From contig NZ_VTHB01000001.1 in NCBI RefSeq assembly GCF_009729205.1, forward strand, positions 62,001 through 126,000: a stretch of 64,000 bases of DNA, read 5' to 3'. Made by a program: the position numbers and the translations under genes. This stretch comes from Mycobacteroides sp. CBMA 271 (lineage in GTDB: Bacteria; Actinomycetota; Actinomycetes; Mycobacteriales; Mycobacteriaceae). Positions 25,609-35,052 of this stretch are shown here, piece by piece. The first letter of the stretch is position 1; each line of letters starts with the position of its first letter. The notes below the pieces were generated by a model. That model had not been told where the DNA came from, did not search any database, and saw only the letters and a program-made list of their open reading frames with translations.

Positions 25609-26556
25609 TCACCGGACGGACACCGACCAGGCTCTTGCCCACAATTCCAGCGGAGCCACCGCGACCAGCAGCCCCTTGCCCACCGCCGTCAAGGAATACC
25701 GCCCGTCCTGACTGCGCACGATGTGCGCGGCGGTCAGCTCCTTGAGTCGAGTGGTGAGCACGCTCGCCGACACGTCTCCCATGTCATCACGCAACTCCGA
25801 GAGCGTCTTTGTGCCCGTACGCAATTCCCAGACCACGAGGATGGCCCAGCGGCGGCCGAAGAGGTCGAAGGCCGCCATGAGCGGTCGGCCCGAACCCGAT
25901 CCACGCACCGGCACTCCCGGCTGCGGACTTCTACCCTCATCGATTTCGTCGGCCCCCGCGCTCGCGATGACGGCGACAACCCGAGTGGCCCGCTCGGCCA
26001 TCTGTTCGGCGCTCTGCTCGGGATGGCGTATCCACCAATTGATAATGGCGCCAACCATTCCCATCCAGCCCTGGGCCAGCACGGCGACGTCCTGGGGATC
26101 GCGCAGTTGGGCAGCGGCGACGCCCACCGCGGCGACGCCCTGCCCTGCCAGACCTGCGAGCCGGGTCCGCGCGGTCCGCGCGGCGGCCAGCGCCTCACTG
26201 CCCTCGGGCAAGGTCTGGTCCCAGATCACCAGCCAATCGGAGGGGCGCGGCGCCAAGGCCTCAAAGATGGCCTGCAGCACGGCCCGCGGCAAGGCGAGGG
26301 TGGGCGGAGCAGCCTCCATTGCCGCCTCGATATGGTCGCCGACGATCGCGCCGGCGCGCTGCACGCACGCGATGTAGAGCTGCTCCTTGGATCCGAAGTA
26401 GGCCAGCACCATGGGCTTGGAAATCCCCACACTCGATGACACGTCGGCCAGGGACATGCCCGCGTATCCGCTGCGCCCAAACTCCTGACACGCGGCGTCG
26501 AGGATCTGCTGCTCCCGCTCGGCGCGGGGCATGCCCTTCGTGCCTGCTCGTGTCAT
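25609..26556 (-). CDS. TetR-HxlR fusion transcriptional regulator
   Basis: 315 residues with two DNA-binding domains. The N-terminus is a TetR HTH (QQILDAACQEFGRSGYAG, then ISKPMVLAYFGSKEQLYIAC; about 15-65) followed by a TetR ligand-binding region to about 200. The C-terminal ~90 residues form an HxlR-type winged helix: FGRRWAILVVWEL, TLSELRDDMG, SASVLTTRLKELTAAHIV. It is divergent from mmpS-mmpL, so it likely controls that pair. Joining both families in one chain is unusual. Confidence 0.85.
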   Translation of the reverse strand: MTRAGTKGMPRAEREQQILDAACQEFGRSGYAGMSLADVSSSVGISKPMVLAYFGSKEQLYIACVQRAGAIVGDHIEAAMEAAPPTLALPRAVLQAIFEALAPRPSDWLVIWDQTLPEGSEALAAARTARTRLAGLAGQGVAAVGVAAAQLRDPQDVAVLAQGWMGMVGAIINWWIRHPEQSAEQMAERATRVVAVIASAGADEIDEGRSPQPGVPVRGSGSGRPLMAAFDLFGRRWAILVVWELRTGTKTLSELRDDMGDVSASVLTTRLKELTAAHIVRSQDGRYSLTAVGKGLLVAVAPLELWARAWSVSVR

Positions 26557-26620
26557 CAGTCCCTTTTACCAGCTCCGGGTTCCCGACCACCGGAGTTTGG
26601 TGTGGGACGCATCACAGTAG

Positions 26621-26663
26621 ACCGATCGGTGTGATGTTGATATGACCGACTGTTAAATTAACA
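26621..26663. promoter_or_regulatory. Candidate operators between the TetR-HxlR gene and mmpS
   Basis: Two palindromes in the 157-bp divergent region: ACCGATCGGT (26621-26630, perfect) and TGTTAA-A-TTAACA (26651-26663, perfect). CATCAC (26610) and GTGATG (26631) also flank the first. Two distinct sites could match the two DNA-binding domains of the regulator. Confidence 0.5.
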
Positions 26664-26713
26664 ATCAGACAATTAACGTCAACGCTCACCAACCGGATCA
26701 ACGAGGAGCTGGA

Positions 26714-27121
26714 ATGCGTGGCGCATGGGTGTATTTGGTGTCGATAGTGACTCTCTGTATCGCCGGGGCATACATCGCCCATTTACGTCTGAGTGAGATC
26801 CCTGACCCGGCGATCGGTCATTCGGCGAAGCCCCCAACGATCGGCAAACCTAGGGAGAAGGTCATCGAATACCGCCTCGACGGGCCCGCCGGCGCCACCG
26901 TCGCGGCGTCATATCTCGATGTCGACGGCACCGTGCGAGAGGTGTCCGGCACGCTCCCCTGGCAGACCACCCTGCGCACCGGTCAGCTGACAATTCCCAC
27001 AGGCGTGGTCGCCCAGTCCAACAAGGGACAGGTGTCCTGCCGCATCACGATCAACGGACAGATCCGCGACGAGAAGGCCTCCGACTCGCCGGCCATTTCC
27101 TGCCAGGTGGTGGTGGCATGA
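26714..27121 (+). CDS. MmpS-family membrane accessory protein
   Basis: 135 residues: a single N-terminal membrane helix (AWVYLVSIVTLCIAGAYIAH), then a periplasmic beta-sandwich with VIEYRLDGPAGATVAASYLD and the paired Cys typical of MmpS (SCRITIN...ISCQVVV). MmpS proteins partner MmpL transporters in exporting lipids, siderophores or drugs. Ribosome site GAGGAGCTGGA precedes the ATG. ATGA overlap with mmpL shows coupling. Confidence 0.92.
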   Translation: MRGAWVYLVSIVTLCIAGAYIAHLRLSEIPDPAIGHSAKPPTIGKPREKVIEYRLDGPAGATVAASYLDVDGTVREVSGTLPWQTTLRTGQLTIPTGVVAQSNKGQVSCRITINGQIRDEKASDSPAISCQVVVA

Positions 27122-30000
27122 ACAACCCGGTACAGAAACACCGCCCACTGTTCGCCCGGCTGTTGTACCGGTTCTCCCTACCCATCATCGCGGCGTGGCT
27201 GGCCGCCGCCGGGGCACTCAATCTCGCCGTCCCCCAACTTGAGACTGTAATCAAGGGGCACGCCCGCTCGTTCCTCCCCGATGACGCCGCCTCCGTGCAG
27301 GCAATCGTCAAGATGGGCAACTACTTCGGCGGTGCCGGGACCAACAACTTCGACTACCTGCTCCTTGAGGGAGACAAGCCACTAGGGGCCGAGGCGCACC
27401 AGTACTACGCTGCGATCCTCGATCGGATCAACCAGGACAAGAAGCACGTCAACTCGTCGATGGACCTGTGGTCCAACCCACAGTTCGCCCCCGCCAACGA
27501 GAGTTCGGACGGCAAGGTTGCGTATGTCCTGATCAATCTGGCTGGCAACATGGGCACCGCACTGGCCATGGAATCTACCCAGGCCATCCGCGACCTCATC
27601 GCCGAATATCCACCGCCCAAAGGGATCACAGCACACCTGACGGGTCCGTCCGCGGTTGTCAACGACGAGCTCGTCTCGATCAATGACTCGATCCTGCTGC
27701 TGCTAATCTCGTGCGGCCTCTTGGTCGGCACCATCTTGTTCTGCGTGTACCGCTCACCGATTACTGTTGCGATGCCACTACTCGTCGCGGGTGCCGGACT
27801 CGGCGTGGGGCGGCCCATCGTCGCGTTCCTCGGGGAGCATCAGGTCATCGGGGTGTCGATCTTCGCCTCGGCACTGCTGGCGGTGATCGTGCTGGGGGCC
27901 GGAATCGATTACGGCATATTCCTTCTCGGCAGATACCAGGAAGCGCGCAGGGTGGGTGAAGACCCGGAGTCCGCGTACTACACGGCGTTAGCCGGAGTGC
28001 AGCACATCATCATCGCTTCGGGGCTCACCGTCGCCGGAGCGACGGCCTGCATGGTCTTCACCCGGCTCGCGATCTTCAGTACCTCCGGGTTGCCCTGCAC
28101 CATTGCCGTCGTCGTCACCCTTGCCGCCGCGCTGACACTGGGGCCCGCACTGCTGGCACTCGGCAGTCGATTCGGATTCTTCGAACCGCGCCAAGAAAAG
28201 TCGCAGCGCCGGTGGCGGCGCATCGCCACCTACGTGGTGCGTTGGCCGGGGCCCGTACTGGCGAGCAGCATGGCTGCGCTCGCCCTCACACTGTTGGTGC
28301 TGCCGGGTTTCCGACCCAGCTACAACGAGCGATCCGCGCAGCCCAGCGACTCACCATCCAATCTGGGATTCGCCGCGGCGGACCGCCACCTACCACCAAA
28401 TATCATGTCACCCAGTCTATTTCTGATCGAGTCCGATCACGACATGCGGAACTCAGCGGACATGATCGCACTGGCCAAGCTGTCCAACGCGGTGCTGACT
28501 ATCCCAGGTATCAACAATGTGCAGGGCATTACCCGCCCACTGGGCGCACCGCTGGAGCAGGGTGCACTCACCTCCCAGGCGGGCTATGTCGGTGGGCGGC
28601 TGACCCAGATGACCAATCTGCTCAATCAGCGGATCAACGACCTCACCACGCTCAGCGGCCGGGTGGGTCAGCTGTCGCTCACGGTCAAGGGCCTGGAACA
28701 GGCACTCCAGAACGGCACCCGCGGCGCAACCCAGATCCATGCGGGCGCGGCAGAACTGCGGACCAATCTGGCCGCCGTCGTGCAGAAGGTCGACGCGCTG
28801 CGGGACACCGCCAAACCCGCCGAACAGTTCGTGGGCTCGATTCCGAACTGCCAGGGCAACGAGTACTGCCAGGCCGCGCTTACCGGCTTCTCGCTGTTCG
28901 ATGATCTACACCGTTTCGACGGGCTCGTCGGCAACCTGGTGACCGGAACCGGCGCTCTGGCACAGACATTGCCTCAGCTCGGCGCGCAACTTTCGGGACT
29001 CAAAGACTTTGTCGCCCAAATCAATGCGGTCACCACTCCGCTACAGAGCACACTGCAGGTCCTGGTGCCGCAGGTCACTGAGATCACCCAGTTCACCGAC
29101 GAACTCAGCAAGAGTTTCGCGGCGGGCGATCCGGGTGGATCGTTCTTCCTGCCCAGTCAGGCGTTCGACAACCCGCTGTTCAAAAGCGCGATGCCGTTCT
29201 TCTTCTCCACCGACGGCAAGGTGACCCGGATGATCGTCACACCGGATATGGAGGGCTTCAGCCGCGAGGCAATGGACCTGAGCGCCAAGATCATTCCCAC
29301 TGCACTGCAGGCCGTCAAAAACACATCGCTGGCAGGCAGCACGGTGAGCATAGGCGGCCCAGGAGGCACGCTGCTGAACATCGAGGCATTCACGCGGGAG
29401 GACTTCATCACCAGCGCGGTGGCCGCATTCGCCTTCGTGTTCTGTGTGGTGCTCATCCTGTTACGCAGCTTGGTCGCTGCTGTCGCCGTCATCGGAACGG
29501 TGGCGCTGTCCTATCTGTCGGCGCTGGGGCTGTCGGTGTTCGTCTGGCAGAACATCGTCGGCAATCCGCTGCACTGGTCGGTGGCCCCGCTTTCGTTCGT
29601 CTTCCTGGTGGCGGTGGGCGCCGACTACAACATGCTGCTGGTGGCCAGATTCCGGGAGGAGATGCGGGCCGGGATCAAAACCGGGATCATCCGCGCGATG
29701 GCCAACACCGGTGGCGTCGTCACCACAGCTGGCCTGGTATTCGGCTTCACCATGTTCGCGATGATCGCCGCCTACGCTCCCAACATCGCGCAGCTGGGTA
29801 CCACCGTGGGCCTGGGCTTGCTGTTGGACACCCTGATAGTGCGGTCATTCGTCATCCCGGCGATCGCCACCCTGCTGGGCCGGTGGTTCTGGTGGCCGGT
29901 GGTGGTGCACGACCGTGCCGAGAGCCGCAACGCCGATCCTGTCGCGGTCACGCCCGCGGATGAGCTTGATCGTGGACGGCTCGCAGACGCGCCACGGTGA
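27118..30000 (+). CDS. MmpL-family RND transporter
   Basis: 960 residues. Helix 1 is near 20-40, followed by a porter domain, a helix bundle around 190-360 with the proton-relay [17 protein letters not shown] motif, a second porter domain with a long coiled-coil-like insert (about 480-680; [20 protein letters not shown]), and a second bundle with [16 protein letters not shown]. Length and the insert match the MmpL4/MmpL5 class. The substrate is unknown; those relatives export mycobactins and drugs such as bedaquiline or clofazimine. The last 53 bp overlap xerC. Confidence 0.92.
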   Translation: MNNPVQKHRPLFARLLYRFSLPIIAAWLAAAGALNLAVPQLETVIKGHARSFLPDDAASVQAIVKMGNYFGGAGTNNFDYLLLEGDKPLGAEAHQYYAAILDRINQDKKHVNSSMDLWSNPQFAPANESSDGKVAYVLINLAGNMGTALAMESTQAIRDLIAEYPPPKGITAHLTGPSAVVNDELVSINDSILLLLISCGLLVGTILFCVYRSPITVAMPLLVAGAGLGVGRPIVAFLGEHQVIGVSIFASALLAVIVLGAGIDYGIFLLGRYQEARRVGEDPESAYYTALAGVQHIIIASGLTVAGATACMVFTRLAIFSTSGLPCTIAVVVTLAAALTLGPALLALGSRFGFFEPRQEKSQRRWRRIATYVVRWPGPVLASSMAALALTLLVLPGFRPSYNERSAQPSDSPSNLGFAAADRHLPPNIMSPSLFLIESDHDMRNSADMIALAKLSNAVLTIPGINNVQGITRPLGAPLEQGALTSQAGYVGGRLTQMTNLLNQRINDLTTLSGRVGQLSLTVKGLEQALQNGTRGATQIHAGAAELRTNLAAVVQKVDALRDTAKPAEQFVGSIPNCQGNEYCQAALTGFSLFDDLHRFDGLVGNLVTGTGALAQTLPQLGAQLSGLKDFVAQINAVTTPLQSTLQVLVPQVTEITQFTDELSKSFAAGDPGGSFFLPSQAFDNPLFKSAMPFFFSTDGKVTRMIVTPDMEGFSREAMDLSAKIIPTALQAVKNTSLAGSTVSIGGPGGTLLNIEAFTREDFITSAVAAFAFVFCVVLILLRSLVAAVAVIGTVALSYLSALGLSVFVWQNIVGNPLHWSVAPLSFVFLVAVGADYNMLLVARFREEMRAGIKTGIIRAMANTGGVVTTAGLVFGFTMFAMIAAYAPNIAQLGTTVGLGLLLDTLIVRSFVIPAIATLLGRWFWWPVVVHDRAESRNADPVAVTPADELDRGRLADAPR

Positions 30001-30862
30001 CGTGAGTGTAGAGCTGAGTGGTGGCCAGCGTGGAGTGCCCCAGAAGCTCCTGAACTACACGCAGGTCGGCGCCGCCCTCCAAGAGATGTGTTGCGGCGCT
30101 GTGCCGTAATCCGTGTGGTCCGATATCGGGCGCACCGGGGACGGCGGACATCGTCTGATGCACCACGGTACGAACTTGACGCGGGTCGACGCGATTGCCC
30201 CGGACACCCAGCAGCAGCGCGGCGCCCGATCCGGCAACGGCCAGCTGCGGGCGACCGCGGTCGAGCCAGGCGGTCAGCGCATCGGCGGCCGGACCGCCGA
30301 AGGGCACGGTGCGCTCCTTGTCGCCCTTACCCAAGACGCGCAACACCTTTCGTGATCGGTCGATATCATCGACGTCTAGTCCGCACAGTTCACTGACACG
30401 GATCCCGGTGGCATAGAGCATTTCGACGATCAGGAGGTCACGCAGCGCCATCGGATCGTCTTGTTCGGCGCCGGAATGCGCCGCCTCCATCGCGGCGAGA
30501 GCCTGGTCCTGCCGCAAGACTGCCGGAAGCACTCGACGAGACTTGGGTTGTTGCAAGCGGATCGCGGGATCTGTCTCCATCAGGCCGCGTCGGGTCGCCC
30601 AGGCGGTGAAGACCTTCACCGCGGAGGTGCGCCGCGCAACCGTCGACCGCGCCGCGCCGTGCCGCCCCTGAGCGCCGAGCCACGACCGCAACACCGGGAG
30701 CGACAGGTCGGCCAACGTGGCGTCGGGATTGGTAGCGCACAGGTGATCGAACAGCGAGGTGAGGTCACCGCGGTAGGCGCGCTGTGTGTGTACCGACCGA
30801 CCACGTTCGAGCGCTAGATACTCAGCGAACTCGTCAAGAATCGCGGCTAGCTGTGCGGTCAC
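29948..30862 (-). CDS. xerC: Tyrosine recombinase XerC
   Basis: 304 residues. SAM-like N-terminal domain ([20 protein letters not shown]) and catalytic domain with Arg in [10 protein letters not shown], HxxR in [17 protein letters not shown], and nucleophile Tyr in TTQLYTHV. It resolves chromosome dimers at dif with XerD. Chromosomal housekeeping recombinase, syntenic with Rv2894c; not evidence of a mobile element. The 3' end overlaps mmpL by 53 bp, unusual for convergent genes. Confidence 0.93.
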   Translation of the reverse strand: MTAQLAAILDEFAEYLALERGRSVHTQRAYRGDLTSLFDHLCATNPDATLADLSLPVLRSWLGAQGRHGAARSTVARRTSAVKVFTAWATRRGLMETDPAIRLQQPKSRRVLPAVLRQDQALAAMEAAHSGAEQDDPMALRDLLIVEMLYATGIRVSELCGLDVDDIDRSRKVLRVLGKGDKERTVPFGGPAADALTAWLDRGRPQLAVAGSGAALLLGVRGNRVDPRQVRTVVHQTMSAVPGAPDIGPHGLRHSAATHLLEGGADLRVVQELLGHSTLATTQLYTHVTVARLRAVHDQAHPRA

Positions 30863-30898
30863 TCCCCCACGGTGCGTGCAGAGGCCCTTGGATGCAAG

Positions 30899-31726
30899 CT
30901 AACTCGCCGGAGACTCAGCAGCCGCCAATTCCTGTTTCCAAACCCGGAAGGACTCCTCGGTACGGCCACGGCGCCAATATCCCGAAATGGAGGATGCCCA
31001 TTTGGCGTCGACACCGCGTTCCTTGCGGACATAGGGCCGCAGGTTGTACATGACTGTCTGCGCCTCGCCATGGATGAACACCTGGACTTGCCCGGGCAGC
31101 CATTCGGCCGAACGCACCGCCTCGATCAGCGGGGCGTTGTCCCCCGACTGCTCTTCCCCGACCTCGTCGGCACCGCCGCCGCGATGCACCCAGACGATGT
31201 CGACATCGCCGCGGGTATCGAATTCGATCTCATCCTGCGGACCGGCGATCTCGATGAAAACCTTGGCGCGGGCATTGTCCGGAAGTGCTTGCAGCGCGAC
31301 GCTGATCGCCGGGATCGCCGCCTCATCCCCGGCGAACAGATGCCAGTCGGCCGCGGGGTCCGGCGAGTACGCGCCGTTGGGGTCGGTGACGTACAGCCGA
31401 TCTCCCGATTGGGCCCGCCCCGCCCAGGGGCCGGCCACGCCGGTGTCGCCGTGCACCACGAAGTCGATGGAGATCTCTCGACGTACGGCGTCGACGGAGC
31501 GGATGGTGTACGTACGCACCGTGGCCCGCATCTCGCGCGCCTCATCGATATCCCGCGGTCCCGGCCCTTCGTGCTCCTCCGGGAGAAAAATCAGCTTCGC
31601 GTAACTGTCGGTGGATGAACTCGCTTGGAATCCGTCAAATCCGTTTCCGCCGAGGATCACCCGAGTGATATGCGGGGTCACCTGCTCGGTGCGAACTACC
31701 TGCAACTCATGGAGCGGGCGCGCCAT
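30899..31726 (-). CDS. viuB: Siderophore-interacting (ViuB-like) flavoprotein
   Basis: 275 residues. FAD-binding N-terminal domain (TVRTYTIRSVDAVRREISID, then FVVHGDTGVAGPWA) and SIP C-terminal NAD(P)H domain (LFAGDEAAIPAISVALQAL, GEAQTVMYNLRPYV). These reduce or release iron from ferric siderophores in the cytoplasm. Syntenic with Rv2895c. A TATAGT -10-like box and GTCAA-TTGTC-TTGAC inverted repeat lie at 31765-31782 upstream; no canonical IdeR box was recognised. Confidence 0.9.
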   Translation of the reverse strand: MARPLHELQVVRTEQVTPHITRVILGGNGFDGFQASSSTDSYAKLIFLPEEHEGPGPRDIDEAREMRATVRTYTIRSVDAVRREISIDFVVHGDTGVAGPWAGRAQSGDRLYVTDPNGAYSPDPAADWHLFAGDEAAIPAISVALQALPDNARAKVFIEIAGPQDEIEFDTRGDVDIVWVHRGGGADEVGEEQSGDNAPLIEAVRSAEWLPGQVQVFIHGEAQTVMYNLRPYVRKERGVDAKWASSISGYWRRGRTEESFRVWKQELAAAESPAS

Positions 31727-31813
31727 ATCGCCTCCTGCGTCGGATCCTCCGTTGAAACCCCAATGTCAATTGTCTTGACTATACGGAGGATTGTTCGGCG
31801 GTGGGCGCCTCCG

Positions 31814-32500
31814 CTATGGCAGCAGGCCTCTGACTATCAACTCCGCGACCGCTTCGGCATGGCGCTCGATCTGCTCGGGAGTGAGTATGTCGGCGCCAAA
31901 CAGGGTTCGCGCCATCGCGCTGCTGCTGCAGAGCGCCGCCGCCCCGGAGGTGATGAGGAAAAAGATCGTCTGTTGCGGAATCTCGCGTAGCTCCCCCGCC
32001 GCAACCGCCTCGTCGTACACGGGACCCAACCGTTCCTGCATCGGCAGTGCATAGTTCTGACAGATGTGTTGCAGCCGCTCACTGTCCTGCCCTGACTCGA
32101 TGTCCATGATGCGGACCAGTTCGGGATGCTCGGCCGAGAACATCGTGAAGGTCTTGATGAACCGCGTAATCCGCGCCGACGGCGCAAGCGTCTCGTCGTC
32201 GCTGGCGAGGATCTTCTCGACGAGTGACCCGTAACCCCAGTCGACGGCGGCGTACCAAAGTTGTTCCTTGGAGGAGAACCGCTGATGTAGCAGATTGTGG
32301 CTCACACCGAGCTCACGGTTGAGGGTGCGCATCGACATGCCCTGATAGCCATGCGTAGCGAAGGCCCGCAACGCTGCGGTGAAAATCGAATCCGCGGAGA
32401 CCCCTTCTCCACCCTTGCGGGGCCTGCCACGGGGGCGCCGCAAAGGGTCACTGCCATCGACCACTACTGACGTCACTTCCTCTCCGGTATAGATCTCCAT
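31814..32500 (-). CDS. TetR-family regulator
   Basis: About 228 residues from ATG 32500. A basic AT-hook-like stretch (RRPRGRPRKGGEG) precedes the HTH (IFTAALRAFATHGYQGMSMR, ELGVSHNLLHQRFSSKEQLW). The C-terminal domain is of the TetR_C type. It is divergent from a DoxX-like gene 158 bp away, its likely target. Confidence 0.85.
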   Translation of the reverse strand: MEIYTGEEVTSVVVDGSDPLRRPRGRPRKGGEGVSADSIFTAALRAFATHGYQGMSMRTLNRELGVSHNLLHQRFSSKEQLWYAAVDWGYGSLVEKILASDDETLAPSARITRFIKTFTMFSAEHPELVRIMDIESGQDSERLQHICQNYALPMQERLGPVYDEAVAAGELREIPQQTIFFLITSGAAALCSSSAMARTLFGADILTPEQIERHAEAVAELIVRGLLP

Positions 32501-32658
32501 CCCAGAGTCACGGCGTGCCCTTGACGGCAATACCGCACCTCCAGATTCCGCCATCATCCCGCCATATCGACGAACGCCACACCGACAAAGTCCGCGGAGC
32601 GGTCAAGATCTTCATCGGGTTTGCCGCGACATGGCGTTACGAGGTGAATACTGTCGCG

Positions 32659-33024
32659 ATGGACTCCTGGCTGTGGATCTGTGCGATCACGCTCGCCGTC
32701 GTCAGCCTCGGTGCCGGCGTGTTCAAGCTGATCACCCCATACGAGAAGATCGCCGGAAACCCGAGTCTGGCGTGGGCAAACGACTTTTCGCCCAACGTCG
32801 TCAAGGCGATCGGCGGGCTGGAGGCGCTCGGCGCTGTCGGCGTGGTGCTCCCGCAGTGGACCGGCATCGCCCCGATACTCAGCGCTCTGGCAGCCGCCGG
32901 GCTCGCCGTGATGCAAGCCGGGGCATTTGGCGTGCACTTGCGCCGAAACGAATGGAAGCTGTTGCCGGTCAACATGGTTCTCATCGCGTTGGCGGTGTAC
33001 GTCACGTTCGGCTGGTACCAGTAG
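32659..33024 (+). CDS. DoxX-like membrane protein
   Basis: 121 residues from ATG 32659 with four hydrophobic segments (WLWICAITLAVVSLGAGVFK, AIGGLEALGAVGVVLP, LSALAAAGLAVMQAGAFGVH, NMVLIALAVYVTFGWYQ) and the DoxX-type GLEALGAVG motif. DoxX proteins are small quinone-linked or redox-stress membrane proteins. No good ribosome site is seen; GTG 32644 is an alternative start. Confidence 0.75.
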   Translation: MDSWLWICAITLAVVSLGAGVFKLITPYEKIAGNPSLAWANDFSPNVVKAIGGLEALGAVGVVLPQWTGIAPILSALAAAGLAVMQAGAFGVHLRRNEWKLLPVNMVLIALAVYVTFGWYQ

Positions 33025-33043
33025 CCGAACGCACGAGCAGGCA

Positions 33044-33943
33044 CTAGGGCGCGCCGACGAGATCGGTCTCCTTGCGGCACAGTTCGCTGACACAGGCCGC
33101 GAACGCCACCGTTTCCGGTGAGACGCCTTTTCCTTTCCATACGAGGGTGAGGCGCCCACTCATCGCCTGGTCAGATAGTTCGATCTGCCGAAGCGTGTCC
33201 AGCCGGTCACCGGGAAGCTCCGGTGTGACTGCAACGCCGAGATCGCGGGCGACCAGATAGCTCATCATGTCGACTGAGCTCGTTTCAAAGGCGATGTGCG
33301 GCGCGAAACCTGTTGCCAGGCAGGCCTGATCAAGAATTGCCCGAATCCCAGACCCTTCCGGGTGACTGATCAGCGCACGATTCCGCAGTTCCGCGAGGGT
33401 TACCGAAACGCGACCTGCCAACGGATCGTCCCGACGAACTATCGCCACGATGTTCTGTTTGGCAAGAATCTGCTCACACAGTTGGGGCGGAGGTGGCGCG
33501 GCCCGCCCGACTATCGCCACATCCAGTTGGCGTTCGAGCACCGCCGCAGTGAGCTGATCCGACCTCGCCTCGGTCAAGGTAATGGACACTGCAGGGTGAG
33601 CCTCATGGAACGCGGCCAACGCATCCGCAAGCAGCGGCAGCGGATGAGACACCGTTCCTATCGCCAGGTTCCCGCAGAGCACTCCCGCCATCGAATCGGC
33701 CGTCGTCCGTATTTCGCCAACGGTCTGCAGCGCCATTCCGGCGAGCGGGAGCAGCGCCTTGCCGAATTCGGTCAGCCTGAGCACTCTGCTCGATCGATCG
33801 AACAGCTCGTGGCCGAGTTCTCGTTCCAGTCGCCGAACCTGTGCGCTTACCCACGGTTGCGCAACATGGAGCGCTTCGGCTGCCCGCGTGAAGTTCGCAT
33901 GATCGGCCACCGCGAGGAAGTACTCAAGCTGCCTGAGTTCCAT
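33044..33943 (-). CDS. LysR-family transcriptional regulator
   Basis: 299 residues from ATG 33943, preceded by AAAGGTGAT, which fixes this start over the GTG at 33952. The HTH is MELRQLEYFLAVADHANFTR, then QPWVSAQVRRLERELGHELF, with a substrate-binding domain after about residue 90. No divergent partner is adjacent; the same-strand genes upstream (small membrane peptide, YoaK, carbonic anhydrase) may be its targets. Confidence 0.88.
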   Translation of the reverse strand: MELRQLEYFLAVADHANFTRAAEALHVAQPWVSAQVRRLERELGHELFDRSSRVLRLTEFGKALLPLAGMALQTVGEIRTTADSMAGVLCGNLAIGTVSHPLPLLADALAAFHEAHPAVSITLTEARSDQLTAAVLERQLDVAIVGRAAPPPPQLCEQILAKQNIVAIVRRDDPLAGRVSVTLAELRNRALISHPEGSGIRAILDQACLATGFAPHIAFETSSVDMMSYLVARDLGVAVTPELPGDRLDTLRQIELSDQAMSGRLTLVWKGKGVSPETVAFAACVSELCRKETDLVGAP

Positions 33944-34018
33944 ACAGATCACCTTTACCCGACGAACCTGGCAGGAAGCTTGATGACGGTCGCCTCCGAC
34001 ACTACCCGCCGGGAACCA

Positions 34019-34174
34019 TCAGTAGTTGATAGACCAGAAGGCCCCGAACTTCGTTATTCCTAGTGCAATAAACAGAATCGATATCACCATCGCTATGACG
34101 AGGTCATTCATACGCTCGAAGAGAAACGGGCCGCCGCTCTTCCGGGCTTCGTATATCTGAAATCCGGGTTCCAC
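34019..34174 (-). CDS. Putative 51-residue membrane peptide
   Basis: A short reading frame from GTG 34174, preceded by CTGAAAGGAATATATT (good ribosome site at 8 bp), encodes MEPGFQIYEARKSGGPFLFE, then a hydrophobic helix (LVIAMVISILFIALGITKFG) and ends AFWSINY. The helix-plus-KFG pattern resembles the first segment of DUF417/YkgB or DoxX proteins. It may be a genuine small protein or a truncated remnant of such a gene. Same strand as YoaK and LysR. Confidence 0.5.
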   Translation of the reverse strand: MEPGFQIYEARKSGGPFLFERMNDLVIAMVISILFIALGITKFGAFWSINY

Positions 34175-34259
34175 AATATATTCCTTTCAGTAGATTTCAA
34201 TATGATCGGGCCATGCGCAGACCCCGGGCGCAGATCCTCAATCCACTAACCACTCCCGT

Positions 34260-35042
34260 TCATCCGAGAATGGTCTTCCTGTCGGAGTAGAAAAACGTAA
34301 CCAGTGTCGTCGCGCCGCAGATCAATCCGGCGGTGAGGATCACCTTAGATCCGTTATAGACGGAGGCTATGACCCCACCGCTCGCGGCGCCTAAAGCGAA
34401 AGATATGTATAGCAATGCGTACCCAAGCCATTCGTAGACAGAACCCTTTCCGAAAAGGTGCCTCTCGATCCCTTGCCCCAGCTTGACGACTGTCCCCGTC
34501 ACGTAGCTCAACGGAATCGCGACTTCACCCCGCTTGACAAATGATGTGTTCAGAGCCCCGATCGAGAAGGCCAGTAAGAGGATGGGCGTAAAATGCACAT
34601 CCACATTCGAGCTGAAACCCCGATCTTGGGCGAAATCGACCGCCGCGGCGGCAAGAAGCCCAAATGTCGTGAGCACAGTGGCACCATGCGGATGATTTTT
34701 CCAGAATTTGCGCCTGCAATATGACGCGACGATGACCCCGAATAGAAAGGCCCCGATCATAGAGATAGCTGCGATGGGACCGGCTCCCGCTACTTGTTGC
34801 TTATCAGTAACCCTGAACCACGCCAGAACAGACCGCTCTGTATTCCCAGTCATGAACGTGACAAAGTATCCCGCGCTATGCAGGAAGGCGACCGCTCCAA
34901 CCATTCCGGCAAGCCCGGCAAGCAACCAAGAAAGCCGGGCCTCTGAGCCGATTGCAGCGTCGCGGGTCACGACGGCATCGGCAGATTTAGGCGCCACGGG
35001 CTTCTCTAAAGTCGTAGTCCGGAGAGCACTCTCCTGCTTCAT
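34260..35042 (-). CDS. YoaK family (DUF1275) membrane protein
   Basis: 260 residues from ATG 35042. The DUF1275 hallmarks GAVAFLHSAGYFVTFMTGNT near helix 1 and ALNTSFVKRGEVAIPLSYVTGTVVKLG are split across two passages here, with six membrane helices overall. Function is unknown. The start is 10 bp after the carbonic anhydrase stop, so the two are one operon. Its AT content is somewhat higher than its neighbours', hinting at acquisition. Confidence 0.85.
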   Translation of the reverse strand: MKQESALRTTTLEKPVAPKSADAVVTRDAAIGSEARLSWLLAGLAGMVGAVAFLHSAGYFVTFMTGNTERSVLAWFRVTDKQQVAGAGPIAAISMIGAFLFGVIVASYCRRKFWKNHPHGATVLTTFGLLAAAAVDFAQDRGFSSNVDVHFTPILLLAFSIGALNTSFVKRGEVAIPLSYVTGTVVKLGQGIERHLFGKGSVYEWLGYALLYISFALGAASGGVIASVYNGSKVILTAGLICGATTLVTFFYSDRKTILG

Positions 35043-35052
35043 GGCGGCCAAT

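Noticed and set aside
29948..30862. XerC as an integrase of a genomic island
   Set aside because: Sequence and synteny fit chromosomal XerC; no att repeats or tRNA nearby.
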